Shown: piece after piece, positions 1 to 5,199 of the stretch | Numbering within the stretch: position 1 is the first letter of the stretch | How the letters are laid out: each line of letters starts with the position of its first letter | Assembly (NCBI GenBank): GCA_021787175.1 | Contig: JAJYMF010000383.1 | Coordinates: 1-6,920 of the forward strand | Origin: Pseudomonadota bacterium | GTDB taxonomy: Bacteria; Pseudomonadota; Gammaproteobacteria; Xanthomonadales; Rhodanobacteraceae | Reading direction: 5' to 3' | DNA: 6,920 bases | Notes under the pieces: generated by a model | What the model was told of the DNA's origin: nothing | Databases searched by the model: none | The model's input: the letters and a program-made list of their open reading frames with translations, nothing else | Position numbers and translations under genes: made by a program

Positions 1-160
1 CGGACTGGATCGTTCCGCCGCCCAGCATCGCGCCCGGCTCGCCTATGCCGCCTATGTCGGCTTCCTGCAGATGAACCTCAACCTCGGCGTGCCGCGTTTG
101 AGCCACGACGAGTACGAGGCCTACGTCGAACACGTCATCGCCGCGCTGGTCCCGGACTGA
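1..160 (+). CDS. Probable TetR/AcrR-family transcriptional regulator, C-terminal end (partial)
   Basis: The frame beginning at base 2 is open from the left edge to a TGA at 158-160 and gives 52 residues. The visible part includes ARLAYAAYVGFLQMNL followed by SHDEYEAYVEHVIAALVPD. This alternation of an aromatic-rich helix with a short terminal amphipathic helix ending in LVPD resembles the C-terminal ligand-binding and dimerisation domain of TetR-type repressors. The DNA-binding helix-turn-helix would lie beyond the left edge, so the family call rests on a small, poorly conserved part. It is in the same direction as pckG and ends 91 nt before it, so it could be cotranscribed with it or regulate it; nothing in the sequence proves either. 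Another all-alpha protein is possible. Confidence 0.5.
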   Translation, partial: GLDRSAAQHRARLAYAAYVGFLQMNLNLGVPRLSHDEYEAYVEHVIAALVPD

Positions 161-239
161 TCGGACCCACCCTGGCTGCGCTGCAGTGCGGCGTGCCCCC
201 CGCCGCATCGGACCGTTAAGGTTCCACGCCTATACGCAT

Positions 240-243
240 GGAG
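240..243 (+). promoter_or_regulatory. Ribosome binding site of pckG
   Basis: GGAG lies 8 nt before the ATG at 252, the normal spacing for a Shine-Dalgarno sequence. It decides the pckG start: the longer reading from GTG at 186 would add 22 basic, family-unlike residues and has no comparable site. Confidence 0.6.
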
Positions 244-251
244 CCGCACCC

Positions 252-2036
252 ATGACCAGCTCGCTCGCCGCCCTCAACCGCTGGGTCGAGGACGTTGCCC
301 GTCATACCCATGCTGCGGTCATTCACTGGTGCGACGGCACGCAGCAGGAGTACGACGCGCTGGTGGCGCACATGCTCGCCACGGGCGATCTGATCGCGCT
401 CAATCCGGCCACGCATCCGCGCTGTACCCTGCACCGCTCGCATCCGTCCGACGTGGCGCGCGTCGAGCACCTGACCTTCGTCTGCACGCGCGAGCGCGAC
501 GACGCCGGTCCCAACAACCACTGGATGGCGCCGGACGCAGCGCATGCGAAGATCGATGCGTTGTTCGCCGGCTGCATGAAAGGCCGCACGCTGTACGTGT
601 TGCCCTACTGCATGGGCCCGATCAACTCGCCGCTGGCGCGCTGCGGCGTCGAGATCACCGACAGCCCCTACGTCGTCGCCAACATGCGCATCATGACCCG
701 CATGGGCGCGCAGGCCCTGGCGCGCATCGAGCGCGAGGGCCGCTTCGTCAAGGGTCTGCACTCCACCGGCGAACTCGACCCCGAGCGCCGCTTCATCATG
801 CACTTCCCCGAAGAGCTCACCATCAAGTCCTACGGCTCCGGCTACGGCGGCAACGCCCTGCTGGGCAAGAAGTGTCACGCCCTGCGCATCGCCTCGTGGC
901 AGGCGCGGCAGGAGGGCTGGCTGGCCGAGCACATGCTGATCGTCGGCATCGAGAATCCGCAGGGGCAGACGCACTACGTCGCCGCGGCCTTCCCCTCGGC
1001 CTGCGGCAAGACCAACCTGTCCATGCTGATCCCGCCGGAAGGCATGCGCCGCAAGGGCTGGAAGGTGTGGACCGTGGGTGACGACATCTGCTGGATGCAG
1101 CCCGGCGCCGATGGCCGGCTGTGGGCGATCAACCCCGAGGCCGGATTCTTCGGCGTGGCGCCCGGCACCAGTGCCCGGACCAATGCCAACGCGCTGGCGA
1201 TGCTCGACCACGATACGATTTTCACCAACGTGGCCCTCACCGCCGACGGCCAGCCGTGGTGGGAAGGCTTGCCGGGCACGCCCGCGTTCGACTGGCAGGG
1301 CCGGCCGCATGACGCGGCCAACGGCCCGGCCGCGCACCCCAACTCGCGTTTCACCGTCAGCGCCAGGCAGTGCCCGAGCCTCTCGTCGCACGCCGAAGAC
1401 CCGCAGGGCGTGCCGATCAGCGCCATCATCTTCGGTGGGCGTCGCGAGCATCTGGTGCCGCTGGTGTTCGAGGCCCGCGACTGGGCGCATGGTGTACTGG
1501 TCGGCGCGGCGATGGGCTCGGAGACGACCGCCGCCGCCACCGGCGCGGTCGGCGTGCTGCGCCGCGACTCGATGGCGATGAAACCCTTCTGCGGCTACAA
1601 CTTCGCCGACTACTTCGCGCACTGGCTGAGCTTCGACCGTCCCGGTGCCAGGCTGCCGAGGATCTTCCACGTCAACTGGTTCCGCAAGGGCGCCGATGGC
1701 AGGTTCCTGTGGCCGGGCTTCGGCGACAACCTGCGCGTGCTGGAATGGATCATCGGCCGCTGCGAAGGCAAGACCGGCGCGACGGAAACGCCGATCGGCC
1801 AGCTGCCGCGGCCGCAGGACCTTGATCTCGACGGGCTCGCCATCGACCCCGCCGCCCTCGCCGCTTTGCTGGCGATCGATCACGGCGGCTGGCGCGCCGA
1901 GCTTGCCGGCATCAGCGAGTACCTCGACAGCTATGGTGCACGCACCCCGGCGCGGCTGCGTGCCGAGCAGCAGCGCCTCGCTGCGGCGCTGGCCGACGAA
2001 CCCATCCCCGCACGCAAGGTAGCGACGGCATCCTGA
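252..2036 (+). CDS. pckG: Phosphoenolpyruvate carboxykinase (GTP)
   Basis: This is a 594-residue cytosolic enzyme that converts oxaloacetate and GTP to phosphoenolpyruvate, GDP and CO2, the committing step of gluconeogenesis from C4 acids. The length is normal for the GTP-dependent family. Motifs seen in order are the substrate-site VARVE (R70), CMKGRT near 110, TDSPYVVANMRIMTRMG, and GSGYGGNALLGKKC. K207 and H227 (in AEHMLI) correspond to metal ligands. The P-loop/catalytic motif FPSACGKTN has C251, K253 and T254, and kinase-2 GDDICWM has the metal-binding D278. NPEAGFFGVAPGT, FGGRR and NWFRK follow. Residues map to rat PCK1 K244, H264, C288, K290 and D311, with a short insertion after the P-loop. 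The ATG at 252 is chosen because of the GGAG 8 nt upstream and because homology starts just after it. No frameshift or missing active-site residue is seen. No intrinsic terminator is visible after the stop. Confidence 0.97.
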   Translation: MTSSLAALNRWVEDVARHTHAAVIHWCDGTQQEYDALVAHMLATGDLIALNPATHPRCTLHRSHPSDVARVEHLTFVCTRERDDAGPNNHWMAPDAAHAKIDALFAGCMKGRTLYVLPYCMGPINSPLARCGVEITDSPYVVANMRIMTRMGAQALARIEREGRFVKGLHSTGELDPERRFIMHFPEELTIKSYGSGYGGNALLGKKCHALRIASWQARQEGWLAEHMLIVGIENPQGQTHYVAAAFPSACGKTNLSMLIPPEGMRRKGWKVWTVGDDICWMQPGADGRLWAINPEAGFFGVAPGTSARTNANALAMLDHDTIFTNVALTADGQPWWEGLPGTPAFDWQGRPHDAANGPAAHPNSRFTVSARQCPSLSSHAEDPQGVPISAIIFGGRREHLVPLVFEARDWAHGVLVGAAMGSETTAAATGAVGVLRRDSMAMKPFCGYNFADYFAHWLSFDRPGARLPRIFHVNWFRKGADGRFLWPGFGDNLRVLEWIIGRCEGKTGATETPIGQLPRPQDLDLDGLAIDPAALAALLAIDHGGWRAELAGISEYLDSYGARTPARLRAEQQRLAAALADEPIPARKVATAS

Positions 2037-2064
2037 GGACCATGAATCTGGCTGCCGCGCACTG

Positions 2065-2193
2065 ATGCACACCAGTCATTCGGTGCTGGATCGTTTGCTG
2101 GATGAAACCGATACCGGCCTGACGATCGATACCCTGAGCCGTGCAGCCCAGGCACTGAGCTACCGAGTCGGCGTCGAGCTGGCTGCGGCATGA
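2065..2193 (+). pseudogene. C-terminal fragment of an XRE / 'Fis-type' helix-turn-helix antitoxin
   Basis: A 42-codon frame begins at ATG 2065 and ends with TGA at 2191-2193. Its protein contains MHTSHSVLDRLLDETDTGLT, then IDTLSRAAQALSYRVGVELA. This matches what I know of the C-terminal half of a small (about 95-residue) HTH family, often labelled XRE or Fis-family regulator, which accompanies RelE/HigB-like toxins. Its members read MHTSR-ALDRLLDP-N-VTL-TL-RAA-A-GR---EL. The first helices (about 50 residues) are missing: upstream the frame is open but reads into the end of pckG without family-like sequence. No toxin gene is seen in the window. The small frame could still be translated, but with a recognition helix cut near its start it is unlikely to work as a repressor. 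No good ribosome site precedes ATG 2065. A GAGGA at 2035-2039 sits before another ATG (2042) that opens only a 7-codon frame. Confidence 0.6.
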
Positions 2194-2243
2194 AACGTCC
2201 TCCGAGCCATTCGCTTCGGCCGCCTGGATATCCAAAGCGTCAG

Positions 2244-2264
2244 CGGCCGGGCACGCCCGGGCCG
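2244..2264. repeat. GC palindrome with one extra G (site of the first frame break)
   Basis: CGGCCGGG at 2244-2251 and CCCGGGCCG at 2256-2264 flank a CACG loop. The right arm has one G more than needed. Without it the arms are perfect 8-bp complements and the reading frame of the surrounding DUF4097 remnant is restored. No T-tract follows, so this is not a terminator. Confidence 0.6.
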
Positions 2265-2528
2265 ACAGCCCGCGCGTCGCCGTGACCACGGTCAACGGCG
2301 ACGTCGATCTTGCCGGCGCGATGCCGTCGCTGCATGTGGAAACCGTCAGCAGCGACATCACCCTGCCAACGGCTGGAGCCGATCTGCGCCTGCAGACGGT
2401 CTCGGGCAACCTCCGCGTCGGCGGCGGTCCGCTGCGCGATGCCGACGTCGGCAGCGTCTCCGGCGACGTGCAGATCACAACCGCGGCCGCGTGTCGGCGC
2501 GGTGGCACGTCGGATCGGCGCTGTCAGT

Positions 2529-2600
2529 CAGATCCTTCGCGTTGCTCAGGATGACAACCAGAGAAAAACGGATGTCACCCAGAGCGCAGCGAAGGGTCTG
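2529..2600. repeat. REP-like imperfect inverted repeat
   Basis: Two 27-nt arms (2529-2555 and 2574-2600) are inverted copies matching at 21 of 27 positions, separated by an 18-nt A-rich spacer (2556-2573). The arms include CTCAGGATGAC on the left and GAAGGGTCTG on the right. Both belong to the 'GTCA-CC-GAGC---GCGAAGG-TCTG' pattern, which I recall from dispersed intergenic repeats in several bacterial groups. The element lies inside the DUF4097 remnant and separates its pieces B and C. No T-run follows either arm, so it is not a classical terminator on either strand. It could still protect the 3' end of the convergent minus-strand mRNA, whose last stop is at 2751. Confidence 0.65.
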
Positions 2601-2750
2601 GTCGGCGAAGGCGTGCTGACTGCAGCACCCAGGGCAAAACATGACAGCAGGCGACGCGTGACGCTGCGCTATGGCGCAGGCCAGGGCCGCATCCGTCTCG
2701 AAATGTTCAGCGGCGATATCCGCGTGAGCGGCAACGCGCCATGAACATCC

Positions 2751-3377
2751 TCAGCGGACCGATGGAATCGCGGACGGCTGGAACAGCAGATAGGTCGAGA
2801 GGATGTACTTGTCGTTGGACCGCGGCGGAAGACCAGCGTGCTGGTACATCCAGTAGGGTGGAAACATCAGCAACCGTCCGGCGCGGGCCTGCACCTTGAT
2901 GCCGAGATCGCAGAATTCGGTCTCGCCGCCCTCGGCGACGTCATTGAGGTACCAGAGGAACACCAGGTAGCGATTCGCCGCTTCGTTGATCGAGTCGAAA
3001 TGCGGCTGAAAGCGCTCTTCCGTTTCCTTCCGGTAGCGCTTGATGATCAGATCGGCGGTGCGCTGGCTCGGGGGAATCGGCAGCGTCAGCGGCATCTCGA
3101 CGTTGTAGCGTTCGAGATACTCGTCAACCTGCGCAAAGAAGAATCCCTGCATCGCCGGATCGGCCAGCCGGGTCAGATTGAGCTCGGTCCATGCGCTGTG
3201 ATCCAGTCCGGCACGCAGGCCGCGTCCATTGACTTCCTGCAGGGTCTGCATCTGCTCGAAGCCGGCAATCAACCCGGCGCACAACTCCGCCGGCAAGACG
3301 TTGTCGTAGCAGCGCACATAATGCTGCAGCCGGTCGCCGGCGCGTGCCGCAGGGACGGATTCGAGATCAGGCGTCAT
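2751..3377 (-). CDS. 2-oxoglutarate/Fe(II)-dependent oxygenase, prolyl 4-hydroxylase-like
   Basis: This 208-residue protein has no signal peptide or membrane segment, so it is probably cytoplasmic. It carries the full iron and 2-oxoglutarate site of the prolyl-4-hydroxylase (P4Hc, PF13640-like) double-stranded beta-helix. H126 and D128 lie in QPHFDSINE, the distal H180 in MYQHAGLPP, and K190, exactly 10 residues after H180, is the expected 2-oxoglutarate carboxylate ligand. FLWYLNDVAEGGETEF (140-155) is the typical core strand of the fold, and RAGRLLMFPPYW leads to the distal histidine. The reaction expected from the family is hydroxylation of a protein, peptide or small-molecule carbon with release of succinate and CO2; the substrate is unknown. 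Its ATG lies inside the end of the upstream sulfotransferase gene (11-nt overlap) and no clear ribosome site is seen, so translational coupling is likely. It may also be described as PKHD/PiuC-like. Confidence 0.88.
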   Translation of the reverse strand: MTPDLESVPAARAGDRLQHYVRCYDNVLPAELCAGLIAGFEQMQTLQEVNGRGLRAGLDHSAWTELNLTRLADPAMQGFFFAQVDEYLERYNVEMPLTLPIPPSQRTADLIIKRYRKETEERFQPHFDSINEAANRYLVFLWYLNDVAEGGETEFCDLGIKVQARAGRLLMFPPYWMYQHAGLPPRSNDKYILSTYLLFQPSAIPSVR

Positions 3378-5190
3378 AGTTCCAGTGATCCAGGATCGGC
3401 TGCAGGATCGTCAGCACCGGCGCGAAGGCCTCACGATAGCGGCGCCAGCGCCCGATCGCATCCGTACGCAAGGGTTCGACCACCTGCGCATAGCTGGGCG
3501 TGCTGATGAATCCGCGCGCCAGCGCCCGTGCGCGATAGTTCTTCATCTTCGCGACATCCGCAACATTCAGATAGGCACCAAGCCGGGCCAGCCCGGCATC
3601 GACGTCGGTCACCAGATCCTCGTACCGGCATGTCAACACGTCGGCATGCAGGACTTCAACATGGTGTCGCCAGTGGCTGTGGAACGCCGCATACTCGTGA
3701 GCAAGGCGCTCGATCGAGGCGCAGAGCGCAGCTACATCCGGGTCACGGAATTGCTGCATGTAGCAACTGAGAATGGCATCGCAAGGGTGGCGCTGGCAGT
3801 AGATGATCCGCGCCTGCGGAAAAACACGCCGTATCATCGGCAAGGCGAGCAGATTCAGAGGATTCTTGTCCACCAGGCGTACGCCGGGCTTGACGTTCAC
3901 CACCCTGCTTACTGCATCCCAGTAGACAGAACGCAGCGTGTTGAGGTCCGCTGTCGACAGCATGATCAGACCGTCCGGGTAAGGCGACTCGCGTGCGCCG
4001 ATCCAATCGATCATGCGCCGTACGAAGGGCTGCTCGTCGGTGGATACGAAGCGGTCATGCGCGGCCAGCATCTGCTCGACCAGCGTAGTGCCTGAGCGCG
4101 GGAAGCCGACGACAAACACCGGCGATTCCCACGCATCCGGGAGCTCGTCACGGTGCCAGGCGGAGACTTCGGCGGCCGACAACTGCCGGTCAGCGATGCA
4201 CAGCGGACCCGTGCGTGCTGCCCCGGGATGCCATGCCGCGCTTGCCGCACCGAGCTGCAATCCATGGGCCTGTGCAAGCGCATCGAGCGCACCTGCCACA
4301 TCGTCGAGCCGGTCGCAGGCGCGTGCGAGACCAAAATACAGCGGTGTGCGGTCACGCCAAGCCACATCCGTCGCGAGCGCCTCTTCGTAGCAACGACGTG
4401 CCAACGCATAGTCCTTGTCGCGCAACGCCATTACCGCGGCCGCATTGAGTCGTTCCTGCCGTGCCTCGGGATCGGTGATCCCCTCGGCCGGCGGCAGGGA
4501 CTGCAGCAGCGCTCGCGCCTCATCGACACGGTTGACGCGCTCGTGGGCCAGCACCCGGCGCGCGCCGGCACGGATACGGTTGCTCAGATCATGAAAATGG
4601 CCACGCAGGATTTCGTCACCATCCGCGAAAACGCCCAGCTGGACCAGCAGCCAGCCCAGCTCCAGCATCGCCTCGTCGGATTGGCGCGGCCAGCGACGCC
4701 AACCCTCGATGAGCACCGCCGCTCCAATCTCGTCGTAGCAGGCATGACTGGCGATCGCGGCCCAGATGCACATGCCGGGCTCGGCGTCCTTGAGTGCGCA
4801 AGCTGCGCGCAGATGCTCGCGCGCCTGCGCATACTCACCGCGATTGAGATGCAGCAGGCCGATATTGGCCTGCAGGCGAGCGCTGCCAGGATGAAGCCGC
4901 AGAGCACTCTGATAGGCAGCGAGTGCGGCAGCCCCATCGCCGAGGGCGCGCACGATATTGCCCAGATTGTTCCAGTGCTGCCAAGTCTGCGGGAACTTTC
5001 GCGTCAGTCGCTGCAGGATGTCCTGCGCTGCCTGCAGATTGCCCGTGTTCTGCTCGCACGCGGCAAGCAGCGACAGTGCGCTCTCGTTGCCGGGCATGCT
5101 CTTGCTCAGCGTTCGCGCCAGATCCAGCGCGTCCGCATGACGTGCCGTCTGCATGGCCTCGACGATAGCGGCGATCAACCGGCTGGACAT
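3367..5190 (-). CDS. TPR-repeat sulfotransferase (downstream paralogue)
   Basis: A 607-residue protein with two parts. The N-terminal half is helical with tetratricopeptide-like repeats (about 38-69, 70-103 and 104-137, degenerate to about 315). The C-terminal part is a PAPS-dependent sulfotransferase (Sulfotransfer_3-like). The 5'-phosphosulfate loop is VGFPRSGTTL (R365, S366, T368, T369). The 3'-phosphate site is RHPCDAILS (R467, S475). VDKNPLN (440-446) and YEDLV (523-527) are further family blocks. E386 in STDEQPF occupies the place of the catalytic Glu of tyrosylprotein sulfotransferases (GEET), so it is a candidate base. It is expected to transfer sulfate from PAPS to a protein, peptide or glycan; the TPRs suggest a protein partner. 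No signal peptide or membrane helix is seen. Its ATG is 9 nt after the stop of the upstream paralogue and its end overlaps the oxygenase gene by 11 nt, which indicates an operon. The substrate cannot be read from sequence. Confidence 0.92.
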   Translation of the reverse strand: MSSRLIAAIVEAMQTARHADALDLARTLSKSMPGNESALSLLAACEQNTGNLQAAQDILQRLTRKFPQTWQHWNNLGNIVRALGDGAAALAAYQSALRLHPGSARLQANIGLLHLNRGEYAQAREHLRAACALKDAEPGMCIWAAIASHACYDEIGAAVLIEGWRRWPRQSDEAMLELGWLLVQLGVFADGDEILRGHFHDLSNRIRAGARRVLAHERVNRVDEARALLQSLPPAEGITDPEARQERLNAAAVMALRDKDYALARRCYEEALATDVAWRDRTPLYFGLARACDRLDDVAGALDALAQAHGLQLGAASAAWHPGAARTGPLCIADRQLSAAEVSAWHRDELPDAWESPVFVVGFPRSGTTLVEQMLAAHDRFVSTDEQPFVRRMIDWIGARESPYPDGLIMLSTADLNTLRSVYWDAVSRVVNVKPGVRLVDKNPLNLLALPMIRRVFPQARIIYCQRHPCDAILSCYMQQFRDPDVAALCASIERLAHEYAAFHSHWRHHVEVLHADVLTCRYEDLVTDVDAGLARLGAYLNVADVAKMKNYRARALARGFISTPSYAQVVEPLRTDAIGRWRRYREAFAPVLTILQPILDHWNYDA

Positions 5191-5199
5191 GGCAGGCGA

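Larger units (their letters stand above)
2194..2744 (+). pseudogene. Broken DUF4097-type beta-repeat ('putative adhesin') gene
   Basis: Three pieces of one protein lie in three frames. Piece A (about 2206-2257) gives IRFGRLDIQSVSGRARP. Piece B (about 2264-2482) gives VNGDVDL, VETVSSDITL, LQTVSGNLRV and VGSVSGDVQI. Piece C (2658-2744) gives VTLRYGAGQGRIRLEMFSGDIRVSGNAP and a TGA. The recurring V-(S/N)GD-V pattern every 20-25 residues is typical of DUF4097 proteins, usually exported beta-helix-like proteins of 250-300 residues whose function is poorly known. The N-terminal part, with any signal peptide, is absent. The A-to-B change is a single extra G at 2259-2261; removing it restores continuous family-like sequence. 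B and C are separated by a REP-like inverted repeat and flanking non-family sequence, so the middle has been replaced or disrupted. It ends only 6 nt from the stop of the convergent oxygenase gene. The family call rests on the repeat pattern. Confidence 0.7.

Noticed and set aside
231..236. TATACG as a -10 promoter box for pckG
   Set aside because: No -35 match sits 17 nt upstream, and transcription would start at or after the ribosome site, so a usable leader would be lacking.
186..251. 22-residue N-terminal extension of pckG from GTG 186
   Set aside because: The residues are basic and unlike the family, and the ATG at 252 has a well-spaced GGAG.
216..2072. 618-codon open frame on the minus strand opposite pckG
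   Set aside because: It mirrors the codon structure of pckG, has no recognisable motif and is typical of antisense frames in GC-rich genes.
1912..2508. 198-codon minus-strand frame over the pckG end and the remnant region
   Set aside because: It has no family-like sequence, while the plus strand shows recognisable antitoxin and DUF4097 remnants here.
2529..2600. The inverted repeat as an intrinsic terminator for either strand
   Set aside because: Neither arm is followed by a T-run, and the arms have six mismatches and a long spacer.
2310..2744. 144-codon plus-strand frame as an intact gene
   Set aside because: Only its last 28 codons look like protein. The earlier part is an out-of-frame reading of the DUF4097 repeats and of the REP-like element.
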